Positions 35,134 to 43,443 of a stretch of 64,000 bases of DNA are shown piece by piece. The DNA comes from Mycobacterium gordonae. GTDB lineage: Bacteria > Actinomycetota > Actinomycetes > Mycobacteriales > Mycobacteriaceae. The notes under the pieces were generated by a model. The model had not been told where the DNA came from. It saw only the letters and a program-made list of their open reading frames with translations, and searched no databases. Both the position numbers and the translations under genes were made by a program. The DNA lies in the NCBI RefSeq assembly GCF_001417955.2, contig NZ_LKTM01000001.1:248001-312000 (forward strand). The letters are read 5' to 3'. Numbering within the stretch: position 1 is the first letter of the stretch; each line of letters starts with the position of its first letter.

Positions 35134-35178
35134 AATCGCCCATTTCGGAACGAAATTGGGCGATTTCACGTCTGCTCG
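35121..35178. terminator. Bidirectional hairpin terminator, GAGCAGACG repeat copy 2
   Basis: The left arm 35121-35147 and right arm 35151-35178 pair over about 27 nt, with one mismatch and one bulge, around a GAA loop. The outer part (CGAGCAGACG, AAAATCGC) is the same as at 26089-26146. It lies between the convergent PadR and SDR genes and supplies the PadR stop codon (35131-35133). Confidence 0.85.
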
Positions 35179-35188
35179 CGCAGGGAAA

Positions 35189-35953
35189 TCAGCCACCGAC
35201 CATGATCAGGCCGCCGTCCACCGCGAGCAGTTGTCCGGTGATGAAGCCGGAGCCGGGTCCGGCCAGGAACACCAGCACCGGTCCGAGGTCGCGTGCCGGA
35301 TCACCGAGTGCGCCGCCGAGCGGAATCCTCGTCTTGAGCTGCTCGTCGATCAACGGCGCGGCGTCCGGCCCGAGAAACTCCCGGAACCGGTTGGATCCCG
35401 GTGTCTGCACTGCCGGCGCCAGTGCGTTGACGGTGATCTTGTCATGGGCCCAGGCTTGCGCCGCCGACCGCGTCCAGGCCTGCACCGCGCCCTTGGTCGC
35501 GGCGTAGACGGCCGAGACCGGGCTGCCCATCACGGCTTCCGACGACCCGAAGTTGATGATCCGGCCGCCCTTGGGTTGCTGGTCCTTCATGACCGCATAG
35601 GCGGCCTGGTTGGTCAGGATCGTCGCTTTCACGTTGGTGTCCAACAGGAACGAAATCTCCTCGGCGCCGATGTAACCCGGGATCCCGGGCTGCCACAGCC
35701 CCGCCGCGTTCACCAGGACGTCGAGCCCACCGAGCACCTCGGCGGCCCTGCCAACCACGGACGACACGGCGTCCGCGTCGCGCGCATCGCACTGCAGCCA
35801 GGTCGCGGTGAGGTCGTCGGGAGGCGGCGTCCGGTGGTAGGTGGCGGCGATCCGAGCGCCGGCCGCGCTCAGCGCGGCGACCGCCGCGGCACCGATACCC
35901 GTCGCGGCACCCGTCACGAGAATGCGTCTGCCCTGCAGGGCTGTGTCCGACAT
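35189..35953 (-). CDS. Short-chain dehydrogenase/reductase
   Basis: The 254-residue classical SDR has the cofactor motif TGAATGIG (about residues 14-21), NAAG, the catalytic Ser in NFGSSEA and the YAATK active-site pair. It oxidises or reduces an alcohol/ketone with NAD(P)(H). It is transcribed alone toward the PadR hairpin. The substrate is unknown. Confidence 0.93.
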   Translation of the reverse strand: MSDTALQGRRILVTGAATGIGAAAVAALSAAGARIAATYHRTPPPDDLTATWLQCDARDADAVSSVVGRAAEVLGGLDVLVNAAGLWQPGIPGYIGAEEISFLLDTNVKATILTNQAAYAVMKDQQPKGGRIINFGSSEAVMGSPVSAVYAATKGAVQAWTRSAAQAWAHDKITVNALAPAVQTPGSNRFREFLGPDAAPLIDEQLKTRIPLGGALGDPARDLGPVLVFLAGPGSGFITGQLLAVDGGLIMVGG

Positions 35954-36013
35954 GGTGAAACGCTAGCTGTCGAGATGGCCGGGCCGCACACGGGTGCGGC
36001 AGTATCGGTATCC

Positions 36014-36964
36014 ATGATCCTGTGGGACCAGCACACCTGCCTGCCGTTGCAGGCCGACGCGGAAGTCGGCCCGCTGACCCGCTACCGGCGCCGCGGTGGC
36101 GCCTTCGTCTCGGTCAACGCGGGATACTCACCGCACAGCTTCGCTGACACCACGGCGCTGTTGCGTCACTTCCGGAGTGCGGTGGCCGCTCACCCGGACC
36201 TGGAGCTGGCAGGCACGGCCGACGAGGTGAGCAGCATTGCGGGCGAAGGCCGCATCGCCGTGGTCTTCGACCTGGAAGACTCGCGTCCCCTCGACGACGA
36301 TCTGGACAACCTGGCCGTGCTGGCCGCGTTCGGGGTGCGAACCCTGTTGCCCACCTACAACCATGCCAACCGCGCAGGCAGCGGATGCCTGGATGCGGTC
36401 GACGGCGGCCTCACCGGCTGGGGGCGTTCGATCGTCGCCGAGATGAACCGGGTGGGTATTGTCCCGGACGGGTCGCACTGCAGCCCGCGTACCGGGTTGG
36501 ACATGTGTGAGATATCCACGGGCCCGGTCATTTACAGCCACTCGTGCATGAGGGCGGTCTGGGATCATCCACGCAATATCAGCGACCGACAGGCGCTGGC
36601 CTGCGCGGCCACCGGAGGAGTCATCGGCATCACCGGCGTCGGTATCTTCCTGGGCCCCAACACCCCCACTCTGGAAGCGATGACACGACATCTCGAGTAC
36701 GCGGTCGACCTGGTCGGAATCGACCATGTGGGTATCAGCAGCGATTTCTCGTTCGACTACGACGATTTCGTCGCGGAGGTCGCCCGCAACCCGCACCTGT
36801 TCGACGACAACTACACCCGGTGGGGGACGATCCAGTGGATGCCGCCGGAGACACTGTTGACACTCGCTGAGCATCTCGATGAGCGTGGCTGGGGCGCCGC
36901 GGACATCGCCGGCGTCCTCGGCGGTAACTTCCTACGTGTCGCGCAGCGCGCCTGGGCCGCTTGA
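36014..36964 (+). CDS. Membrane dipeptidase-like (peptidase M19) protein
   Basis: The 316-residue protein shows the M19 pattern: IAVVFDLEDSRPL (bridging Glu), LLPTYNHANRAGSG, VPDGSHCS, SHSCMRAVWDHPRN and VGIDHVGISSDF. The first zinc motif reads HTC at residues 7-9 where the family has His-X-Asp, so one metal ligand is changed. M19 enzymes hydrolyse dipeptides or related amides. The ATG at 36014 is chosen because similarity starts there; an in-frame ATG at 35975 would add 13 residues. Neither has a good ribosome binding site. Confidence 0.85.
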   Translation: MILWDQHTCLPLQADAEVGPLTRYRRRGGAFVSVNAGYSPHSFADTTALLRHFRSAVAAHPDLELAGTADEVSSIAGEGRIAVVFDLEDSRPLDDDLDNLAVLAAFGVRTLLPTYNHANRAGSGCLDAVDGGLTGWGRSIVAEMNRVGIVPDGSHCSPRTGLDMCEISTGPVIYSHSCMRAVWDHPRNISDRQALACAATGGVIGITGVGIFLGPNTPTLEAMTRHLEYAVDLVGIDHVGISSDFSFDYDDFVAEVARNPHLFDDNYTRWGTIQWMPPETLLTLAEHLDERGWGAADIAGVLGGNFLRVAQRAWAA

Positions 36965-36978
36965 TATCTGGGGCGAAC

Positions 36979-37809
36979 CTAGGCGCGCACCGCGACGGAT
37001 GACAACAGATCGGCAAGGTGGCCGGGTTGGTCCACCATCGAGAAGGTGCGCGCGCCCTCGATGACCTCGAACCGGGCGTTCGGAATGGTGGCCGCGAGCC
37101 GGCGACCGTCTTCGAGTTCGAAGAAGACGTCATCACCGGACCACGCGATGAGCGTCGGCAGGTCGATTTCGGGAAGGCGGGCAGCAACCCCGGTGGTGAC
37201 CTCGGTGCGCAGCGACAGCGAGAACTGGCGCAGATCCTCCGCGACCGCCGGATCGGACAATGCCGGCTGCACCCAGATCTGGGTCAGCGCGTCAATGTCA
37301 TTGTGCGCCAGACCTTCATAAGCCCGCTTGCGTGCGACCGGCGCCCGCATGGCCTGCATTGCGGCCCGGAACACCTTCTTCGACTTGGCCGCGAGGATGA
37401 CCGGCTTGAGGATCGGCGGCGGGAAGTGCTCGAAGGCATCGCAACTGGTCAGCACCAATGCGCCGAGTCGCTCCGGGCGGTGCACCGCGACAAGTTGGGT
37501 CACCACTCCACCAGTGTCGTTGCCGACCAGCACCACGTCTGTGAGATCAAGCGCGCCAAGGAAATCGGCGACGATGCCGGCTACGCCGGTGATGCTCCGG
37601 TCGGCCCCCGGGCGCAGCGGCTCGGGATGGGCACCGAGCGGAAAGGTGGGGGCGATACACCGCAGGCCACACTCGGCGAGCCGTTCGCTGACTGGGCGCC
37701 ACAACTGGCCGCCCATCATGTATCCGTGCACGAACACCACGGGCCTGCCGGTTTCGGGTCCGGTTGCTTCGTAATGGATGGTTCCGGCGCTAATGTCGAT
37801 CGTCGGCAT
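36979..37809 (-). CDS. Alpha/beta hydrolase with Asp at the nucleophile position
   Basis: The 276-residue protein has the oxyanion motif VHGYMMGG and a nucleophile elbow VGNDTGG with Asp98, as in haloalkane dehalogenases and epoxide hydrolases. An acid is present at WSGDD (225-227). The usual catalytic His position near the C-terminus reads GARTF (Arg254-Thr255). It may need another His or may not be a hydrolase of the usual kind. TAGGAG precedes the start. It diverges from a TetR gene that probably controls it. Confidence 0.88.
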   Translation of the reverse strand: MPTIDISAGTIHYEATGPETGRPVVFVHGYMMGGQLWRPVSERLAECGLRCIAPTFPLGAHPEPLRPGADRSITGVAGIVADFLGALDLTDVVLVGNDTGGVVTQLVAVHRPERLGALVLTSCDAFEHFPPPILKPVILAAKSKKVFRAAMQAMRAPVARKRAYEGLAHNDIDALTQIWVQPALSDPAVAEDLRQFSLSLRTEVTTGVAARLPEIDLPTLIAWSGDDVFFELEDGRRLAATIPNARFEVIEGARTFSMVDQPGHLADLLSSVAVRA

Positions 37810-37836
37810 GGACGGCTCCTAGCAGAGAGTGGGATT

Positions 37837-37859
37837 TACAAACAGTCTGTCTGTTCGTA
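37837..37859. promoter_or_regulatory. TetR-type operator candidate
   Basis: TACAAACAG and CTGTTCGTA form 9-bp arms with one mismatch around TCTGT, between the divergent hydrolase and TetR genes and 18 bp before the TetR start. Confidence 0.6.
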
Positions 37860-37876
37860 AGTTACCAACAGGTTGT

Positions 37877-38482
37877 ATGGAAATCAAGAGACGCACCCAG
37901 GAGGAGCGCTCCGCGGCAACCCGCGAGGCGCTGATCTCGGCTGCGCGAAGGCTTTGGGGCCTGCGTGGCTATGCCGAAGTCGGTACTCCGGAGATCGCCA
38001 CCGAGGCCGGTGTCACCCGCGGCGCGATGTATCACCAATTCTCGGACAAGGCAACGCTATTCCGCGATGTGGTGGAAGCCGTCGAGCTGGACGTGATGAC
38101 CCGGATGGCCAACCTGGTGGCTTCGTCGGGAGCCACCACCCCGGCTGACATGATCCGGGCCTCGGTGGATGCCTGGCTCGAGGTGTCCGGCGATCCGGAG
38201 GTGCGGCAGTTGATCCTGCTGGATGCGCCGGCCGTGCTGGGCTGGGCCGCCTTTCGGGACGTCGCGCAGCGCTACAGCCTCGGTATGACCGAGCAGTTGA
38301 TCACCGAGGCGATCAAAGCGGGTCAACTGGCGAGACTGCCGGTGCGCCCGCTGGCGACGGTGCTGATCGGTGCCCTCGACGAGGCGGCCATGGCGATCGC
38401 GACCGCCGACGACCAGCAGGGGGCCCGCGATGAGATCCGCCAGGTGCTGCACCGGCTCATCGACGGGATGCTCGAGGGGTGA
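37877..38482 (+). CDS. TetR family regulator
   Basis: The 201-residue protein has the DNA-binding region GLRGYAEVGTPEIATEAGVTRGAMYHQFSDK at about residues 30-60. The ATG at 37877 is preferred because similarity starts at KRRTQEERS and the palindrome at 37837-37859 would otherwise be coding. Divergence from the alpha/beta hydrolase suggests that gene as its target. Confidence 0.9.
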   Translation: MEIKRRTQEERSAATREALISAARRLWGLRGYAEVGTPEIATEAGVTRGAMYHQFSDKATLFRDVVEAVELDVMTRMANLVASSGATTPADMIRASVDAWLEVSGDPEVRQLILLDAPAVLGWAAFRDVAQRYSLGMTEQLITEAIKAGQLARLPVRPLATVLIGALDEAAMAIATADDQQGARDEIRQVLHRLIDGMLEG

Positions 38483-38504
38483 CAGTCTGGACGAGATCGG
38501 CCGG

Positions 38505-39056
38505 TCACTTCACCCTGGCGATGGTCTGACGCGCCAGTTCGGTGGCGATGTCGCACGGATTGGGAAAGGGTTTCCTGACGAATTGTATTGACCATTCGAA
38601 GAAGTCGTCCTGGTACTGGATCGAGACGTCGCAGAGCCGGGTGCCGAGCCGGTCGGTCGCGACGGCGATGTAACCGCCGTGGCCGTCGATGGTGATGTCG
38701 TCGACCTTGGTGCGGCTCAGGTCCTCGTTCTTTCGTTCACGGCCGATGGGGCTGCCGCGAAACCAGCTGAACGAGAACCATGGCCCGGAGATGCTGCCGT
38801 TCACCAGCCACTGACATCCGACGGCGTTGCGGGCCGTAACCACCAGCCCCGCCACGCCGGTCAGCTGTGCCAGGGTCTGGTCGCTGACGCCGCCACACTC
38901 GGGGAAGAACGGACCGTGGGTGGCCTGTTTCGGGGTGGTTGCGGCCGACGAGGACGCGTGCCCACCGGGCTCGCGTGAACCGCCGGCGCACGCGGCCAAC
39001 AGGGGCAGGAGGGCCACCAGGGCCGGCACCAGTAGGCGGTCCCGGAACGTGCTCAT
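38505..39056 (-). CDS. DUF3558 lipoprotein, LprB-like
   Basis: The 183-residue protein has a lipoprotein signal with lipobox LLAAC (Cys22) and a DUF3558 domain (HGPFFPECGGVSDQTLAQLTGV ... GCQWLVNG ... SFSWFRGSPIGRERK). It closely resembles M. tuberculosis LprB (Rv1274, from memory). It should be an envelope-anchored protein of unknown role. Its start overlaps the stop of the PaaX-like gene (ATGA), a neighbour not expected for lprB, so it may be a paralogue. Confidence 0.9.
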   Translation of the reverse strand: MSTFRDRLLVPALVALLPLLAACAGGSREPGGHASSSAATTPKQATHGPFFPECGGVSDQTLAQLTGVAGLVVTARNAVGCQWLVNGSISGPWFSFSWFRGSPIGRERKNEDLSRTKVDDITIDGHGGYIAVATDRLGTRLCDVSIQYQDDFFEWSIQFVRKPFPNPCDIATELARQTIARVK

Positions 39057-39856
39057 CCCTCGAACACCCTGTTCATCCGCTTCTTGAAGGAATCGTCGAA
39101 TTGGCGGTAGGTGGCGCGCAGCGCGTTGCCCGGCCAGTGGTCTTCCACCAGCTCGGCGGGCAGCAGGGGGTCCAGTTGAAGGTGGCGGACCACCGCGATC
39201 GACAACGCGAACTCGTAGGTGAGGTTCTCGGGCGAACCTTCGTGCCTGTTGCGCTCAAGGGCGGTCTCCATCGCGTCGATGAGTGCCCGGGCATCGTCGG
39301 CCCAGCCGTCGAGGGCGAACAGCGATCGCATCCTGTCGGCAGTGATGTCGGTGGCCGCGCCGTGAAAGTGCGTGCACTGGCGGTCCAGCACGGCGCGTGA
39401 CGCGGAAAGCCGTTGCGGGTCCAGGTTGTCCGGCCGGATCCAGACGCCTTCGCGGAAGTCCGCCAGATGCAGTGCCGTCGCCGCCTTGCGTAGTTCCAGG
39501 CGGTCCGCCGCGGTGCGGCGCTCCACCGAGACAATGGCAAGTTCCCAGGTGCCGTCCCATTGCCTGACATCGTCGATGCGATAGGCCTCATCGACCCGCT
39601 GGCGGCGGTCGGCCAACCGCCCCGCCAGGGCGTAGCTGCCGTCGTCCCCGCTGAGTTCGCCGTTGGACACCATCCGCCACAGGCAGGTGCGGGCGGCGCC
39701 GTCGCTGATGCCGAAGAGGGACGCGAACGCGACGAGATTCGACACCGGAAGCCGGGCCTCGTCGGAGCCCAACAAGGCCGATGCGAGCACCGAGCGTGCG
39801 CTGAGCGGTCGGTCGCCGATCAGTTCGCGCACACGAGATCCGGACGCGGCGGGCAT
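39053..39856 (-). CDS. PaaX-like transcriptional regulator
   Basis: The 267-residue protein fits the PaaX family: an N-terminal winged helix (LPVSNLVAFASLFGISDGAARTCLWRMVSNGEL), then a Cas2-like central part (WDGTWELAIVSVERR) and a helical C-terminus. PaaX proteins respond to aryl-CoA thioesters. The ATG at 39856 has GGGGAAG upstream; the frame stays open further but without similarity. It diverges from the Rieske oxygenase and is a likely regulator of it. Confidence 0.88.
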   Translation of the reverse strand: MPAASGSRVRELIGDRPLSARSVLASALLGSDEARLPVSNLVAFASLFGISDGAARTCLWRMVSNGELSGDDGSYALAGRLADRRQRVDEAYRIDDVRQWDGTWELAIVSVERRTAADRLELRKAATALHLADFREGVWIRPDNLDPQRLSASRAVLDRQCTHFHGAATDITADRMRSLFALDGWADDARALIDAMETALERNRHEGSPENLTYEFALSIAVVRHLQLDPLLPAELVEDHWPGNALRATYRQFDDSFKKRMNRVFEG

Positions 39857-39896
39857 CCGTCCATCTTCCCCGATCCCGTCCGGTATCACTGATTCA

Positions 39897-39932
39897 TTGA
39901 CGTGTGACAATAAGACTGTGATACTAGCGGGC
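39897..39932 (+). promoter_or_regulatory. Strong sigma-A-type promoter of leaderless Rieske oxygenase gene
   Basis: TTGACG (39897-39902) and GATACT (39920-39925) are separated by 17 nt, with a TG one base upstream of the -10 (extended -10). The predicted transcription start coincides with the GTG at 39933. An inverted repeat GTATCAC (39883-39889)/GTGATAC (39918-39924) flanks the -35 and overlaps the -10, a possible PaaX-like site. Confidence 0.65.
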
Positions 39933-41114
39933 GTGGCCTCCCCGACGAAGCCGTTGGTCGCCGACGACATCGAGATCGTTCGGCGGGTGCTCTCCCATAT
40001 CGACGCAGGCACCACCGACGAAGGTCCCGCCTGGCGCGAGCCGGTCGAAAACTATTTGGACCCATCCCGATTCGGGCGCGAGATGCGGCTGCTGCGGACC
40101 ATGCCGAGCGTCTTCGTGCCGTCGGCAGCGCTGCCCAACCCGGGTGACCACGTGGCACGAACGGCGTTCGGGGTGCCCCTGTTCGCGGTGCGCGGACGCG
40201 ATCGGCGCGTGCGGGTTTTCCGCAATGCGTGCCGGCACCGAGGGTTCGCTCTGGTCGAAGGCCCCGGTTGTGCACACGCGCTGGTGTGTCGCTACCACGG
40301 CTGGACGTACCGGCTGGACGGGTCGCTTGCTCACGTACCGCACCAGGAGGCATTCCCCGATCTCGATATGCCGGCCCGGGGGTTGGTTGAGGTCGCCAGC
40401 CATGAGGTGGACGGCCTGGTCGTCATCGAGGCGCTGGATCCCGCTTTGAAACCGCACGACGACGCCCTGGCGTGGCTGACCGACGGAACTCCCTGGCGCG
40501 ACAAGTTGCTGCCGGCCCGGCGACTGGTGTACGTCGACAGCACGGTGCGGCCGATGAACTGGAAGGTCCTCGTCGAACAGTTCCTGGAGGGCTATCACCT
40601 CCGCTCGACCCACAAGGACACCTTCTTTCCGCTGCAGTACGACGACCTCAATGTGGTCGAGATGTTCGGCCCGAATTGCCGTCTGACGTTCCCGTACCGC
40701 AACATCGGGCGGCTGCGCGACCGTCCGGAGAGCACCTGGACGACGGAAGCGCGGGTGACTTACCTGTATCAGCTCTTCCCCAACGTGATGCTGGCGACGT
40801 TCCCGGGGCTGATGCTGATGATCGTGGTCGACCCGGTGGATATCGGTCACAGCACGGTCACCATCTACTCGATGGCCCGGCCCGAGCTGGCCGAGCGCGC
40901 GAATAATGCTGCCGGACAGTACAACCCGGCGGCCGCCGGCACGCTGGTCGCGCGCGGCTCGGTGGAGGACAACGAGATGTCCGAAGGTGTTCAGCGCGGG
41001 TTAAGCTCTGGCGCAAACGATTTCGTCGAGTTCGGCCGGCACGAGAGTGCGGCGGGCCACTTCCATGCCGTCCTTGACGAGCGCCTGCGCGCGGCGGCCG
41101 CTACGGAGTCTTGA
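39933..41114 (+). CDS. Rieske 2Fe-2S oxygenase, large subunit
   Basis: The 393-residue protein has the cluster motif CRHRGFAL ... CRYHGWTY at about residues 96-120, and the iron motif EQFLEGYHLRSTHKDTF after NWKVLVEQ. It would hydroxylate a ring substrate; it is distinct in sequence from the Rieske protein at 6100-7455. The GTG at 39933 is chosen from the promoter position and similarity (ASPTKPLVADDIEIV); a GTG at 39918 is the alternative. The 3' end overlaps the convergent deacetylase by 14 bp. No reductase is adjacent. Confidence 0.92.
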   Translation: MASPTKPLVADDIEIVRRVLSHIDAGTTDEGPAWREPVENYLDPSRFGREMRLLRTMPSVFVPSAALPNPGDHVARTAFGVPLFAVRGRDRRVRVFRNACRHRGFALVEGPGCAHALVCRYHGWTYRLDGSLAHVPHQEAFPDLDMPARGLVEVASHEVDGLVVIEALDPALKPHDDALAWLTDGTPWRDKLLPARRLVYVDSTVRPMNWKVLVEQFLEGYHLRSTHKDTFFPLQYDDLNVVEMFGPNCRLTFPYRNIGRLRDRPESTWTTEARVTYLYQLFPNVMLATFPGLMLMIVVDPVDIGHSTVTIYSMARPELAERANNAAGQYNPAAAGTLVARGSVEDNEMSEGVQRGLSSGANDFVEFGRHESAAGHFHAVLDERLRAAAATES

Positions 41115-41925
41115 GGAAGACGTCGTTGAAGGTGACCGTGCGAAGGTTGCGGGCGCGGATGATATCGACCAGTTGCGGGTAGACGTGGGTGACGGGCAAA
41201 TGGTTCAGGTGCCCGATCACGATGGACTGCGGCGTGAAGTACTGGTCGGCCATCTTCACGATGTATTCCTCGGTGATCAACGTCGAATCCGACAGCGATC
41301 CCGACCACAGGACCGGCACGCTGTATCCGAGGTCGGCGGCCACCGCGTCGACAGCCGCGTTGTGCTTTGCATACGGTGGGCGCCAATAGGGCTTGGCGCC
41401 AACGCCGTACGTCTTTTTCAGGAACTCGTCGTTGCGCGTGAGCTGCTTTGCGATATCACCCTTGGACAGGGTGGTCAGGTCGGGATGCGACCAGGTGTGG
41501 TTGCCGAGCTCGATCTGCCCGGATTCGACCAACGGCCGGAGCAGCGCCAGGTTGTCGGTCCACGAGTCGTAGGTTCCGTTGACGAAGTAGGTCAATCGGA
41601 TACCAGTGTCCTTCGCGAACTGCGTGTAGGCGCGCACCACCTCGCTGTTCGTCCCGTCGTCGACGGTGAGCGCCAGCAGGTCACCACTTCCGGGCAGCTG
41701 GCTCAGCACACCCCCGCCGGGCAGCCGCACGCGTGCGCTCGGGGGTGGCGGCGGCAACAGGCCCGCGACGGTCGGACCGGCGGGTGGCGCGTCCGCCGCG
41801 GCGACAGCGGGCGTCTGGGCGAACGTGCGCGGCTGGGGGTCGACCATGCAGCGGGCCAGGCCCACGCCGGCAACGGTGGAGACGGCGAGGGACCCAAGGA
41901 AACGGCGGCGGCTCAGCTCTGACAT
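41101..41925 (-). CDS. Tat-exported polysaccharide deacetylase (NodB domain)
   Basis: The 274-residue protein starts with a twin-arginine signal (SELSRRRFLGSLAV). The NodB motifs are present: TVDDGT (motif 1, both Asp), HTWSHP (motif 2, His pair), RPPYAKHN (motif 3), LWSGSLSD and IVIGHLNHLP. The metal ligands look intact. It would deacetylate N-acetyl sugars of peptidoglycan or another envelope glycan outside the membrane. The ATG at 41925 directly precedes the Tat motif. Confidence 0.9.
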   Translation of the reverse strand: MSELSRRRFLGSLAVSTVAGVGLARCMVDPQPRTFAQTPAVAAADAPPAGPTVAGLLPPPPPSARVRLPGGGVLSQLPGSGDLLALTVDDGTNSEVVRAYTQFAKDTGIRLTYFVNGTYDSWTDNLALLRPLVESGQIELGNHTWSHPDLTTLSKGDIAKQLTRNDEFLKKTYGVGAKPYWRPPYAKHNAAVDAVAADLGYSVPVLWSGSLSDSTLITEEYIVKMADQYFTPQSIVIGHLNHLPVTHVYPQLVDIIRARNLRTVTFNDVFLKTP

Positions 41926-42089
41926 TCTGCAATCGATCTCCGGGTGTGCCGGGACCGGTGCAAGCCCCCGTCCGGGCTGCACAACAGGTTCACCAGCAAC
42001 GACACCACAGCAGCGAACCGTACCATGACCAGCGCGGATATACCCTGCGCAGCGCCGCAGCAGCGACTAACTGTTGTGCCGATCACAAA

Positions 42090-42911
42090 TCAGCAGTAGC
42101 CGATCCCGATGTCGACCGAGAGCTGGGTGCCGGTCACGAACCTGGACTGATCCGAAGCCAGCCACGCGACCGCATCCGCGATGTCCTCGGGCTGGGCGAT
42201 GCCTTCGGGCAGCAACGGCTTGTGCATGTCACGCAGCTGCGGGTTGGTGTCGGCGGCCGACTGCATGGCCTCCCGCATCCGGCCGGTCCCCATCGGTGTC
42301 GCGACCGCTCCCGGGTTCAGGCTGTTGACGCGAATGTTGTGCCGGCCGAGCTCGGCGGCGAACCCGCGGGCCATGCCCACGACGGCGTGCTTGCTGGCGG
42401 TGTAGTGGATCATGAACGACTGCATCCGGATCCCGGCGGCCGACCCGATCAGGATGATGGACCCGCCGCGGCCACCATCGATGATGTGATGAGCGCCGGC
42501 CATCACGGTGTTCCACGTCCCGATCACGTTCGTGTCGATGGTGTCGCGGAATGCCTGGGCGGTGATCTGATCCCAGGCCGCGGGATTGCAGATACCCGCG
42601 TTGGCGACGATCACATCGAGCCGGCCGAATTCGGCGACCCCACGGTCGACGGCGATCTTGAGGGTGTCCAGGTCGCGCACGTCGACCGCGGCCGTCACGG
42701 CTCGCCGGCCGTTGGCGTGCACCAGCCGGGCGGTCTCGGCGAGGTCGTCGGGCGTCGGTGAGTCGTAGGGGACGCTGGTGGGCAGCGGCCCGGCGAGGTC
42801 GAGCGCGATGATGTCGGCGCCATCCGCGCTGAGCCGCACCGCGTGCGCCCGGCCCTGTCCGCGTGCCGCGCCGGTGATCACCACGACGCGTCCCTTCAGC
42901 GGACTGTTCAT
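42090..42911 (-). CDS. Mycofactocin-coupled-type SDR oxidoreductase
   Basis: The 273-residue protein has VVVITGAARGQGRAHAVRLS at the N-terminus, NAGICNP, a catalytic Ser in LIGSAAG, YTASK, and the long segment between the first strand and helix seen in the mycofactocin-associated SDR group. These enzymes hold NAD tightly and oxidise alcohols using mycofactocin. GAGGAG precedes the ATG at 42911. It diverges from the SRPBCC gene by 51 bp. Mycofactocin use is inferred from the subgroup. Confidence 0.92.
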   Translation of the reverse strand: MNSPLKGRVVVITGAARGQGRAHAVRLSADGADIIALDLAGPLPTSVPYDSPTPDDLAETARLVHANGRRAVTAAVDVRDLDTLKIAVDRGVAEFGRLDVIVANAGICNPAAWDQITAQAFRDTIDTNVIGTWNTVMAGAHHIIDGGRGGSIILIGSAAGIRMQSFMIHYTASKHAVVGMARGFAAELGRHNIRVNSLNPGAVATPMGTGRMREAMQSAADTNPQLRDMHKPLLPEGIAQPEDIADAVAWLASDQSRFVTGTQLSVDIGIGYC

Positions 42912-42962
42912 AGCTCTCCTCGCGTCGTGGAACTGTCCTGCCCCCGACGATAGGCTGACAGA

Positions 42963-43436
42963 ATGACCGTCGTTGTCGTCGACCGGGGACCCCGCAGGAT
43001 CAGTCGCAGGGTCGAGGTCGCCGCGCCGGTGGCCGAGTTGTTCGCAATGGCCGCCGATCCGCGGCGGCACACTGAATTGGACGGGTCGGGCACGGTGCAG
43101 GCCAACGTCAAGGCCCCGGCCCAGCTCTCCGAGGGCGCGAAGTTCTCGACCGACATGAAGATGTTCGGTTTGCCCTACCGCATCACCAGCACGGTGACCG
43201 CCTTCAAGCCCGATGAGCTGATCGAGTGGCGGCACCCGCTCGGTCACCGATGGCGGTGGGAATTCGAAGCCGTCTCACCGACCGTCACCCGCGTCACCGA
43301 GACCTTCGACTACCACGACGCCGGGACGCTCAAGAAGAAGCTGAAGTACTACGAGCGGATGGGTTTCGCGAAGGCGAACGCCCGCGGTATCGAGGCGACA
43401 CTGGCCAAGCTGCGCGACCGCTACGCGACGGCTTGA
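42963..43436 (+). CDS. SRPBCC (polyketide cyclase/START-like) family protein
   Basis: The 157-residue protein starts with [31 protein letters not shown], the standard first strand and helices of the SRPBCC fold, followed by beta strands ([22 protein letters not shown]) and a long C-terminal helix. The fold binds hydrophobic ligands; a specific role cannot be assigned. It diverges from the SDR and converges with the PPOX-family gene. Confidence 0.85.
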   Translation: MTVVVVDRGPRRISRRVEVAAPVAELFAMAADPRRHTELDGSGTVQANVKAPAQLSEGAKFSTDMKMFGLPYRITSTVTAFKPDELIEWRHPLGHRWRWEFEAVSPTVTRVTETFDYHDAGTLKKKLKYYERMGFAKANARGIEATLAKLRDRYATA

Positions 43437-43443
43437 GGGCCGC

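Noticed and set aside
35156-36013. Long N-terminal extension of the dipeptidase frame
   Set aside because: It is antisense to the SDR gene and has no family similarity.
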